From: Crenothrix polyspora
Lineage (GTDB): Bacteria; Pseudomonadota; Gammaproteobacteria; Methylococcales; Methylomonadaceae
Assembly: GCA_945903675.1 (NCBI GenBank)
Contig: CAMDOP010000252.1
Location: 1 to 5,244 of the forward strand
DNA length: 5,244 nt
Reading direction: 5' to 3'
Positions within the stretch are counted from its first letter, which is position 1; each line of letters begins with the position of its first letter. Shown in pieces: positions 1 to 5,101 of this stretch. The notes beneath the pieces are model-generated. The model saw only the letters and a list, made by a program, of their open reading frames with translations, was not told the DNA's origin and did not search any database. Position numbers and translations under genes: made by a program.

Positions 1-458
1 GGCAAATCAGCAGCTTCAACTTTTAACAACGCCACATCGGTACGCGCATCAGAGCCAATTAACTTGGCAAGTAACTCACGTCGATCAGAAAACTTAACAA
101 TAATCTCATCAGCGTCTTTAACAACGTGATGATTGGTCAACACGTAACCACTCTTATCAATGACAAAACCCGACCCTAAGGATTGAGCATCTCCATTATC
201 ACCGCCATTGCCGCCACCATCAGGGTTATTAAAAAAACGCTTAAATAATTCCTCCATTTCAGGTGGCATCCCTTCGGGCATAGAGGGTTCTTTTTGAGCA
301 CCTTCAGGAGCTTCAGGCTTTGCTTTTTGCGTAGTACTGATATTGACGACAGCAACGCCATTAGTCTTTACCATCTCGGTAAAATCAGGCAGTTGCGCCA
401 AACCATTTTGATTAAACATAAAAACGAGAACAACACACCAAGCAAGCTTTTTAAGCAT
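1..458 (-). CDS. mucD: DegP/MucD-type periplasmic serine protease (Do/HtrA family), 5' part only
   Basis: The first 152 codons of a trypsin-like HtrA protease; the rest lies beyond the left edge. The ATG at 458 has GGAG five bases upstream. Residues 1-21 form a signal peptide (two Lys, a hydrophobic core, and a likely cut after GLA), so the protein is exported to the periplasm. Residues 48-90 are the flexible loop typical of this family: a Pro/Glu/Met-rich stretch, then ELFKRFF, then a Gly/Asn/Asp run. The protease fold follows with LGSGFVI (94-100), TNHHVV carrying the expected catalytic His111, and RTDVALLKV carrying the expected catalytic Asp141. The catalytic Ser and the PDZ domains would lie outside the window. 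Family knowledge: these enzymes degrade or refold damaged envelope proteins, and in Pseudomonas mucD belongs to the algU-mucABCD cluster. Position downstream of rpoE-rseA favours MucD over an unlinked DegP/DegQ paralogue, but the exact orthologue cannot be fixed from this fragment. Confidence 0.92.
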   Translation of the reverse strand, partial: MLKKLAWCVVLVFMFNQNGLAQLPDFTEMVKTNGVAVVNISTTQKAKPEAPEGAQKEPSMPEGMPPEMEELFKRFFNNPDGGGNGGDNGDAQSLGSGFVIDKSGYVLTNHHVVKDADEIIVKFSDRRELLAKLIGSDARTDVALLKVEAADL

Positions 459-506
459 AACAACTCCATCCCCTAATAGTGATAAATAGATATATTTGTA
501 GGTAGT

Positions 507-530
507 TTGGTCTGCAAATATGCAGACCAA
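507..530. repeat. Perfect 10-bp inverted repeat with 4-base loop between rseA and the protease gene
   Basis: Arms TTGGTCTGCA (507-516) and TGCAGACCAA (521-530) are exactly complementary around the loop AATA. It sits in the 86-bp gap between the rseA stop and the protease start. Neither strand has a T-run directly after the stem, so it is not a classical rho-independent terminator. It could be an mRNA stability or attenuation hairpin, or a protein-binding palindrome. On the minus strand a weak sigma-70-like pair (TTGCAG at 517-512 and TATATC at 494-489, 17 bp apart) begins inside the hairpin, so an internal promoter for the protease gene is possible but poorly supported. Confidence 0.7.
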
Positions 531-544
531 CAATCAATGCAACT

Positions 545-802
545 TCATTTTTGCTTATAAGTCGTCGCCTTAGCAAAAGGCTTAACGTCCGCCTCGCTTT
601 CTGCATAAACACCAAGACTATGTTCCTTAAGATACAGGCTAATCCGTTTATTGAGATCTGACTGCTCAGGCAACCAATGTTGTGCCAACTCTATGGTTGC
701 TGATGGTATAGCTAGCTGGCTATTAAAACTTTGCCCAACAATGACAGCAATAATGGCGAGCGATACTGCCAAGGCTAACCAATGATAAGTTTGTTTAAAT
801 AG
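545..802 (-). other. Orphaned membrane and periplasmic half of rseA
   Basis: Eighty-five in-frame sense codons after the amber stop: LFKQTYHW, a hydrophobic helix, then a hydrophilic tail with several Glu, Asp and Lys residues (NKRISLYLKEHSLGVYAE and onward). No ATG and no Shine-Dalgarno sequence precedes the helix; the only start-like codon is a TTG at 772-770, inside the helix. Independent translation is therefore unlikely, and expression would need readthrough of the TAG. Preservation of the open frame suggests the stop is recent. Confidence 0.6.
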
Positions 803-1045
803 CTATGGTTTCTCCAAATCAGGAGCTAACTCTTTTTGAATGCACTCAGCTATGTTTTCTGAAAACCCCACTTTTAGATCTATATAGACTTGACTCTTTA
901 AGGCCTGACTAATCGCAGTATAACGATTCAATTTATGTTGTAGCTGAGGTTGAGCAGCAAGGGTATTTAATAACTTTAAAGCATCATCATGCTCCAACTC
1001 ATTATCCATAAATTGGGATATTTTTAGATTTATATCTTCGGACAC
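803..1045 (-). CDS. rseA: Truncated RseA: free cytoplasmic anti-sigma domain (80 aa)
   Basis: This is the part of rseA that would actually be translated up to the TAG. It spans essentially the whole N-terminal sigma-binding domain (in E. coli roughly the first 66-100 residues), including the typical opening ISQFMDNELE and the LNTLAAQPQLQHKLNRY helix. The product ends ...APDLEKP, ten residues before the membrane helix would begin. It may therefore still bind sigma-E, but as a soluble, untethered protein that the membrane proteases cannot regulate. It could be stable and repress constantly, or be degraded and leave sigma-E permanently active. The sequence cannot tell which. Confidence 0.7.
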   Translation of the reverse strand: MSEDINLKISQFMDNELEHDDALKLLNTLAAQPQLQHKLNRYTAISQALKSQVYIDLKVGFSENIAECIQKELAPDLEKP

Positions 1046-1056
1046 TTCAAATCATC

Positions 1057-1647
1057 CTATTCTAGTAAAGGAGTTAATTGTTTATCAATCGCTTCACGCG
1101 CCCTAAAGAGTCGTGAGCGTATAGTGCCAATAGGACAGCCCATAGCCAGTGCAATTTCTTCATAACTAGAGCCTTCAAACTCTCTCAACTTAAATGCAAT
1201 ACGCATTTCTTCTGGAAGATCTTCAATAGCTTTGTTAAGCGTAGTCATTATTTCTTCATTTAGTAATAATTGCTCAGGTGTATCCATGCCCTGTAGTTGA
1301 GGTGCATTCCCTATAGTCTCTAATTCTTGTATATCAAGCTGATAGTTGCTATGTCGTCTAGTGCGTAAAATTAGATAATTTTTAGCAGTATTAATAGCTA
1401 TGCGATATAGCCAGGTATAAAAAGCAGCATCACCCCTAAAATCGCCCAGCGCGCGATAGGCCTTAATAAAAGCTTCTTGCGCTACATCTTGAGCTTCACT
1501 AGGATCTTTAACGTAACGATTAACCAACTGAATAATTTTATGTTGATATTTGATCACCAAAAAATCATACGCTGCTTTATCGCCCTGCTGCACTCGCAAC
1601 ACTAACTCTTCGTCCAATTGCTCGCTGTTTCTAGGCTGATTGATCAT
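1057..1647 (-). CDS. rpoE: Extracytoplasmic-function sigma factor RpoE (AlgU)
   Basis: A 196-residue sigma-E/AlgU protein, matching family length (E. coli 191, AlgU 193). Region 2 includes LVIKYQHKI (30-38), DVAQEAFIKAYRALGDFRG (54-72, the core-binding and -10 region) and FYTWLYRIAINTAKNYL (76-92). Region 4 runs from about 133 to 185, with LPEEMRIAFKLREFEGSSYEE and the helix-turn-helix CPIGTIRSRLFRAREAID that reads the -35 element. It directs RNA polymerase to envelope-stress genes. I chose the ATG at 1647 because homologues begin a few residues before the EQLxxELVxRVQxGDK stretch. The frame is open up to a TTG at 1704, but that would add 19 unmatched residues. AAAGAG, five bases before the ATG, is a modest ribosome site. 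The gene ends in a TAG at the position expected from homologues, so TAG works as a normal stop in this genome. rseA follows after 11 bp. Confidence 0.96.
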   Translation of the reverse strand: MINQPRNSEQLDEELVLRVQQGDKAAYDFLVIKYQHKIIQLVNRYVKDPSEAQDVAQEAFIKAYRALGDFRGDAAFYTWLYRIAINTAKNYLILRTRRHSNYQLDIQELETIGNAPQLQGMDTPEQLLLNEEIMTTLNKAIEDLPEEMRIAFKLREFEGSSYEEIALAMGCPIGTIRSRLFRAREAIDKQLTPLLE

Positions 1648-1688
1648 TTCGGCTCTTTCAATAGGCTCATGGACTGCCACAATAACAT
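1644..1688 (-). CDS. Possible 14-residue leader ORF overlapping the rpoE start
   Basis: ATG at 1688 opens MLLWQSMSLLKEPK and stops at a TGA sharing ATGA with the rpoE ATG, the classic overlap of translationally coupled genes. An in-frame TAA (1697-1695) precedes it. The rpoE ribosome site lies inside it. E. coli rpoE is also preceded by a coupled leader ORF (rseD, about 51 codons), but this one is much shorter and has no visible sequence relation. Its own ribosome site is weak. It may be coincidental, and it would be bypassed by transcripts from the sigma-E-like promoter that overlaps it. Confidence 0.25.
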   Translation of the reverse strand: MLLWQSMSLLKEPK

Positions 1689-1694
1689 AAGTTC
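1669..1694 (-). promoter_or_regulatory. Candidate sigma-E-dependent promoter of rpoE (autoregulation)
   Basis: On the minus strand GAACTT (1694-1689, preceded by A instead of the preferred G) is followed after 15 bp by TCCAT (1673-1669). This fits the sigma-E/AlgU consensus GGAACTT-N15-19-TCNAA with two mismatches (first G, last A). Transcription would start near 1662, giving a leader of roughly 15 bases that still contains the AAAGAG ribosome site of the ATG at 1647. Autoregulation of rpoE from such a promoter is well known in gammaproteobacteria. It also argues against the upstream TTG start. Confidence 0.45.
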
Positions 1695-1706
1695 TTAGGT
1701 ACAAAT

Positions 1707-1736
1707 TTGTGCTATCACGCTAAAAAGCGTTATTAT
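1707..1736 (+). promoter_or_regulatory. Candidate sigma-70 promoter of nadB
   Basis: TTGTGC (1707-1712, three of six consensus bases) and TATTAT (1731-1736, five of six) are separated by 18 bp, and are the best pair I see upstream of nadB. The spacer contains a small hairpin, ACGCT-AAAA-AGCGT (1717-1730). Transcription would begin near 1743, leaving a leader of about 75 bases. It overlaps the region upstream of the divergent rpoE promoter, so the two could influence each other. Confidence 0.3.
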
Positions 1737-1747
1737 CCATAATCGTT

Positions 1748-1779
1748 ACTAACTAAGCCACAATCTTCACTTAGTTACT
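1748..1779. repeat. Imperfect inverted repeat in the nadB leader/promoter region
   Basis: ACTAACTAAG (1748-1757) and CTTAGTTACT (1770-1779) pair at nine of ten positions across a 12-base gap. The 9-mer GTTACTAAC also occurs twice in direct orientation (1745-1753 and 1774-1782), 29 bp apart. Such spaced, repeated half-sites just upstream of a biosynthetic gene resemble an operator, for instance for a NAD-responsive repressor, but no known consensus is recognised. Confidence 0.35.
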
Positions 1780-1818
1780 AACACTTTATTCACTATTCGT
1801 ACAGACAGACTGATCGCC

Positions 1819-3426
1819 ATGCCATATACCAGAAAACTAAACGTACTCATTATTGGCAGCGGCGGAGCAGGACTTACCTTAGCATTAAAACTAGCTGAAC
1901 AACACACAGCAGTTGCTGTATTATCAAAATTTGCTCTAACCTCTAGCAGCACTTATTATGCCCAAGGTGGTATATCCGCAGTATTTGATGCTGAAGATTC
2001 TATAGAATCGCATATCGAAGATACCCTTGATGCAGGCGCTGGGCTTTGTAAGCCCGACATTGTCAGATTAACCGTGACTCAGGGTAAAAACTCAATAGAC
2101 TGGTTACGAGCACAGGGCGTTGTATTTACAGAAGAAGAAAATGCCTCAGGCGAAACACAGTTGCATTTAAACCGAGAGGGCGGACATTCCCACCGACGCG
2201 TGGTTCACTCTGACGATGCCACTGGAAAAGCAGTATCTCTATCACTGATTGAACGTGCCATACAACATCCTAATATTGAATTATTAGATCATCATAACGT
2301 GGTTGAACTCATCACCGCGCCAACAGACGATGGGACTAGCAAAAGAATCATTGGCGCCTATGTCTTAGATACTCTTGAAAATAAAGTTAAAACCCTAGCT
2401 GCCAAGATTGTGGTACTGGCAACTGGTGGCGCTAATATGGCTTATACATATAGCACCAACCCTCATAGCTCAACAGGTGACGGCATTGCTTTGGCTTGGC
2501 GAGCAGGCTGTCGCGTCAGTAACATGGAATTTATGCAATTCCACCCCACTTGTCTTTTCCATCCCGAAGCCAGAAACTTTCTTATCAGCGAGGCCTTAAG
2601 AGGAGAAGGCGGAAAATTGGTACTCAAAGACGGCTCTTCTTTTATGGAAAAATTTGATGTCAGAGGCGAATTAGCGCCAAGAGATATAGTTGCTAGAGCC
2701 ATCGACCATGAAATGAAAAAACGCGGTATCGATTGTGTCTACCTAGACATCAGCCATAAACCAGATGACTTTATACGTGAACATTTTCCGACCATTTATC
2801 AACAATGCTTAGACTATGGCATAGACATCACTAAGCAACCAATACCAGTAGTTCCAGCCGCCCATTACACCTGTGGCGGTGTGCTAACTGACGATTATGC
2901 TCGTACTGATATTAGTCATTTGTATGCCGTAGGTGAAGTAGCCTGCACAGGACTACACGGTGCTAATCGTATGGCTAGCAACTCTTTGCTAGAATGCCTA
3001 GTCTTTGCTGATCGTGCTTGTACTGATATTTTACAGAAACTCCCTACTATTTCTTCGCTACCCACCATCCCTGACTGGGACGAATCAAAAGTCATAGACT
3101 CCGACGAAGAAGTAGTCGTTGCCCATAACTGGAACGAGTTACGGCATTTTATGTGGGATTATGTCGGCATCGTAAGAACTGACAAACGCTTAAATCGAGC
3201 ACTCAGTCGAGTAGAGTTACTAAAAAAGGAAATTGCCGAATATTACAGCCATTTTCGTGTCACCAGTGACTTGTTAGAATTGCGTAATCTCGTGATAGTT
3301 GCCGAACTGATTATCCGTTGCGCTCAGCAACGCAAGGAAAGTAGAGGCTTACACTACACCTTAGATTATCCAGAATTAGATCAAAGCGCTCCGCCAAAAG
3401 ATACCATATTGACTCCAATCAGGTAA
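1819..3426 (+). CDS. nadB: L-aspartate oxidase NadB
   Basis: A 535-residue flavoenzyme (E. coli NadB is 540) that oxidises L-aspartate to iminoaspartate, the first step of de novo NAD synthesis; NadA then condenses the product to quinolinate. The FAD-binding Rossmann motif GSGGAG is at 13-18, followed by STYYAQGGISAVF (44-56). Active-site positions known from E. coli are all present: Glu120 in LNREGGHSHRR, His242 in QFHPTCL, Arg288 in LAPRDIVARAID, His349 in AAHYTCGGV and Arg384 in GANRMASNSLLE. The C-terminal helical domain ends with HNWNELRHFMWDYVGIVR and KESRGLHYTLDYPEL, characteristic of NadB as opposed to succinate dehydrogenase or fumarate reductase flavoproteins. The ATG at 1819 gives the expected short lead before the FAD motif, though no good Shine-Dalgarno sequence precedes it. 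It is transcribed divergently from rpoE, a conserved gammaproteobacterial arrangement. No nadA or nadC is linked here. It looks intact. Confidence 0.97.
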   Translation: MPYTRKLNVLIIGSGGAGLTLALKLAEQHTAVAVLSKFALTSSSTYYAQGGISAVFDAEDSIESHIEDTLDAGAGLCKPDIVRLTVTQGKNSIDWLRAQGVVFTEEENASGETQLHLNREGGHSHRRVVHSDDATGKAVSLSLIERAIQHPNIELLDHHNVVELITAPTDDGTSKRIIGAYVLDTLENKVKTLAAKIVVLATGGANMAYTYSTNPHSSTGDGIALAWRAGCRVSNMEFMQFHPTCLFHPEARNFLISEALRGEGGKLVLKDGSSFMEKFDVRGELAPRDIVARAIDHEMKKRGIDCVYLDISHKPDDFIREHFPTIYQQCLDYGIDITKQPIPVVPAAHYTCGGVLTDDYARTDISHLYAVGEVACTGLHGANRMASNSLLECLVFADRACTDILQKLPTISSLPTIPDWDESKVIDSDEEVVVAHNWNELRHFMWDYVGIVRTDKRLNRALSRVELLKKEIAEYYSHFRVTSDLLELRNLVIVAELIIRCAQQRKESRGLHYTLDYPELDQSAPPKDTILTPIR

Positions 3427-3457
3427 CACTATAATCGCAGCTAGTAGTTTAAGATCT

Positions 3458-3480
3458 GACGTTAAGCAGTAACGTCGTTT
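3458..3480 (+). terminator. Hairpin after nadB, weak terminator candidate
   Basis: GACGTTA (3458-3464) and TAACGTC (3470-3476) form a perfect 7-bp stem around AGCAG, followed by GTTTTAC. The stem begins 31 bases after the nadB stop. The T-tract has only four residues, so termination would be inefficient unless helped by the hairpins downstream. Confidence 0.4.
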
Positions 3481-3500
3481 TACTGTCGTTTACCGCGCAG

Positions 3501-3600
3501 AGGAGCGCAGGAGCCAGCTGCAATCGAGCCGCCTTTTCTTTGGATACTTTCTTTTAGCTGAGCAAAAGAAAGTATCTCGCCTTCGGGTGCGAATACCCGA
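3501..3600. repeat. Intergenic repeat-like element with a 13-bp perfect hairpin
   Basis: GATACTTTCTTTT (3543-3555) pairs perfectly with AAAAGAAAGTATC (3564-3576); the loop can add a GC/GC pair if A3556 bulges out. A second stem, TCGGGT-GCGAAT-ACCCGA (3583-3600), follows. Just upstream is a GC-richer stretch with AGGAGCGCAGGAG (3501-3513) and GAGCCGCCTTTTCTTT. From memory, elements with TACTTTCTTT/AAAGAAAGTA arms next to a GCCGCCTTTTCTTTGG lead are scattered through intergenic regions of many proteobacterial genomes, so I read this as one copy of such a dispersed, non-autonomous repeat. The boundaries are approximate. It may double as a transcription barrier between nadB and the next gene. Confidence 0.6.
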
Positions 3601-3609
3601 TACTAAATC

Positions 3610-3635
3610 GTCGCGATAGCGACCTCATTTTTTTT
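3610..3635 (+). terminator. Candidate rho-independent terminator downstream of nadB
   Basis: GTCGC-GATA-GCGAC (3610-3623) is a short GC-rich hairpin with a tetraloop, followed by CTCA and then eight T residues (3628-3635). The four-base gap before the T-run and the short stem make it imperfect, but it is the best T-tract-linked hairpin in the spacer and faces the right way for nadB. Confidence 0.45.
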
Positions 3636-3682
3636 ATAAACCACTGAATGGCTGCGTAACATCAGTTAAATAATTATGCTGC

Positions 3683-3709
3683 TATAGTGTTTTATAGTAT
3701 CTCTATAAC
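3683..3709 (+). promoter_or_regulatory. AT-rich promoter region of the GGDEF-EAL gene
   Basis: Three -10-like hexamers follow each other: TATAGT (3683-3688), TATAGT (3693-3698) and TATAAC (3704-3709), starting 10 and 11 bp apart. None has a convincing -35 box at 16-18 bp. TATAAC is only 11 bases from the ATG, so one of the two upstream boxes is more likely to be used. The promoter must lie here or in the spacer, because the gene stands alone after a probable terminator. Confidence 0.3.
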
Positions 3710-3720
3710 ATAAGCGATCA

Positions 3721-5055
3721 ATGATGACGACTCACGAGAAAACCAATGAGCAGCCCACTCATGCCTTGTCTTATTATGACAATCTAACGGGGTTGGCTCA
3801 TAAGCGTTACTATCATGAACGCATGTCCTGTTTATTAAAAACGGCGGCTAGGCGTAATGAGCAATTCGCATTTTTGTTTATAGACCTTGATGATTTTAAA
3901 GACGTTAATGATCGCTATGGCACTCAACTAGGCGATCAATTTTTACACGCCATTGCTCAGCGCTTAAAGTTGGTAGTGCGTGAAGTCGATTTTATCGCAC
4001 GCTTAGAAGGCGATCAGTTTTGTATCATTCTTGATAATATCACCGATGACCATGATGTCATAAAAGTCATAAACCGTTGCCTACAGAAAATTAAAAAACC
4101 ACTCACTATAGAAACGCATCTACTTACTCCTACCGCCAGTATCGGTGCAGCTATTTATCCTAGAGATGGTATCAATGAAAGCGATCTCATAAGCGCCGCT
4201 GATTTTGCAATGCATCAAGCCAAACAAGCTGGAAAACAGGGTTATGTTTTTTATTCAAAAAACAAATCAAACCTCGCCACACTGCGCCGAGAAAAAGAAT
4301 ATTTATTAAGAGAGGCTTTTAAACAAAACCAGTTTGTACTTTACTATCAACCCCAATTATCGATGACTAATCGACAAGTCGTTGGCGTGGAATCTTTAGT
4401 TCGCTGGCAGCACCCTACCTTAGGTATCGTCGCCCCAGATTATTTTCTTGATTTGGTAGAACAACTCGAATTACAAACCCAATTAGGCAACTGGGCAATT
4501 AAAACCGCCTGTGAGCAACTTGCCAACTGGCATCGCAGCGGCTTAGCTTTTATACCCGTAGCTGTTAATTTATCGCCTAGCCATTTTCAAGATCATCTCC
4601 TAATACAAACGGTTAAAGACACCCTACAAAAAACAGGTATCCCAGCAGAGTTCCTTGAGCTGGAAGTGACTGAAAGCGCCATGCAAACCAAGGGGCATAT
4701 AGACGTTTTTAAGCAATTGAGAAAGATCGGCTTAAAGATTGCTATCGATGATTTTGGTACCGGATTTTCCTGCCTAGCATCGTTAAAGCAACTACCCTTG
4801 GATTGTTTAAAAATAGATAAAATCTTTATAGACGACATGCTCTCCAATTCGCATACCGCTTTATTACTAGGTACGATTATTGGCTTAGCCCATGCCTTAG
4901 ATTATTCCTTAGTTGCAGAGGGCGTTGAAACTGAAGAACAGGCCTTAAAGTTGCAACACTTAGGTTGCGATATTATTCAAGGCTATTTTTTCAGTAAACC
5001 CTTACCGGCTGATGATATTCCTAGCTTTATTAAAAAGACACTTGTTGATAACTAA
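3721..5055 (+). CDS. Soluble GGDEF-EAL protein, probable c-di-GMP phosphodiesterase with degenerate cyclase domain
   Basis: 444 residues, no signal peptide, membrane helix or added sensor domain; only about 19 residues precede the GGDEF domain (20-180). That domain keeps DNLTGLAHKR (20-29), the metal Asp55 in FIDLDDFK and Asn63-Asp64, but the signature is EGDQF (96-100). The key acidic fourth residue is Gln, so cyclase activity is unlikely. The product-inhibition RxxD motif (Arg87-Asp90) is intact, five residues before it. The EAL domain (about 190-438) is complete: Glu224 in ESLVRW, Asn283 in VNLSP, Glu315 and Glu318 in LEVTES, Asp343-Asp344 in DDFGTG, Lys364 in LKID, Glu400 in AEGVETE and Gln420 in QGYFFSKPLP. 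Expected activity is hydrolysis of c-di-GMP to pGpG in the cytoplasm, favouring motility over biofilm. The cyclase-like domain may bind c-di-GMP or GTP to tune it. The start follows an in-frame TAA (3706-3708); the ribosome site is weak, and ATG codons at 3721 and 3724 are both possible. Confidence 0.93.
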   Translation: MMTTHEKTNEQPTHALSYYDNLTGLAHKRYYHERMSCLLKTAARRNEQFAFLFIDLDDFKDVNDRYGTQLGDQFLHAIAQRLKLVVREVDFIARLEGDQFCIILDNITDDHDVIKVINRCLQKIKKPLTIETHLLTPTASIGAAIYPRDGINESDLISAADFAMHQAKQAGKQGYVFYSKNKSNLATLRREKEYLLREAFKQNQFVLYYQPQLSMTNRQVVGVESLVRWQHPTLGIVAPDYFLDLVEQLELQTQLGNWAIKTACEQLANWHRSGLAFIPVAVNLSPSHFQDHLLIQTVKDTLQKTGIPAEFLELEVTESAMQTKGHIDVFKQLRKIGLKIAIDDFGTGFSCLASLKQLPLDCLKIDKIFIDDMLSNSHTALLLGTIIGLAHALDYSLVAEGVETEEQALKLQHLGCDIIQGYFFSKPLPADDIPSFIKKTLVDN

Positions 5056-5072
5056 TCGAAGTAGCATGAAAT

Positions 5073-5101
5073 GTCGGGTTACGGCTAGCGCCTAACCCGA
5101 C
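5073..5101. repeat. GTCGGGTTA/TAACCCGAC hairpin repeat
   Basis: Arms GTCGGGTTA (5073-5081) and TAACCCGAC (5093-5101) pair perfectly over 9 bp. Inside, after a bulged C, GGC and GCC pair around TAGC. Hairpins with this GTCGGGTTA core are, from memory, among the common intergenic palindromes of gammaproteobacteria. It lies 17 bp after the GGDEF-EAL stop and may protect the 3' end of the mRNA; there is no following T-run, so it is not a standard terminator. Confidence 0.65.

Larger units (their letters stand above)
545..1045 (-). pseudogene. rseA: rseA/mucA anti-sigma-E factor, interrupted by an in-frame amber codon
   Basis: Read through the TAG at 805-803, this is one continuous 166-codon frame with RseA architecture. 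It has a cytoplasmic sigma-binding domain at the N-terminus (ISQFMDNELEHDDALKLL, residues 9-26), a single membrane helix (about residues 88-104, LALAVSLAIIAVIVG) and a periplasmic C-terminal part ending in TGA at 547-545. The frame is unchanged on both sides of the TAG, so this is a nonsense codon and not a frameshift. Known role: RseA/MucA holds sigma-E at the inner membrane until DegS-type and RseP proteolysis releases it. The start is GTG at 1045, with AGGA overlapping the rpoE stop codon (tAGGA) nine bases upstream, and only 11 bp separate the two genes, indicating translational linkage. At 166 codons it is shorter than E. coli RseA (216) or MucA (194). A real mutation, a strain-specific variant, a sequencing error or stop readthrough are all possible; I favour a real nonsense change or a sequence error. 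Confidence 0.8.

Noticed and set aside
294..476. Plus-strand 60-codon ORF opposite the protease gene
   Set aside because: Lies antisense to a clearly recognisable signal peptide and protease domain, and its translation shows no domain or ribosome-site support.
770..810. Frameshift as the cause of the split rseA
   Set aside because: Counting codons shows the two halves are in the same frame: the next codon starts at 802 and the helix TTG at 772, 30 bases apart. Only the TAG interrupts.
545..1059. Genome-wide reassignment of TAG to an amino acid
   Set aside because: rpoE ends in TAG exactly where homologues end, and the sequence after it leads straight into the rseA ribosome site, so TAG acts as a stop here.
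1648..1704. Longer rpoE starting at the TTG at 1704 (19 extra residues)
   Set aside because: TTG start, no matching residues in RpoE/AlgU homologues, and it would place the candidate sigma-E promoter inside the coding region. The ATG at 1647 fits family length.
2463..2702. Minus-strand 79-codon ORF inside nadB
   Set aside because: Overlaps highly conserved NadB active-site sequence; a shadow of the real gene.
4593..4847. Minus-strand 84-codon ORF inside the EAL domain
   Set aside because: Antisense to intact EAL motifs, with no independent support.
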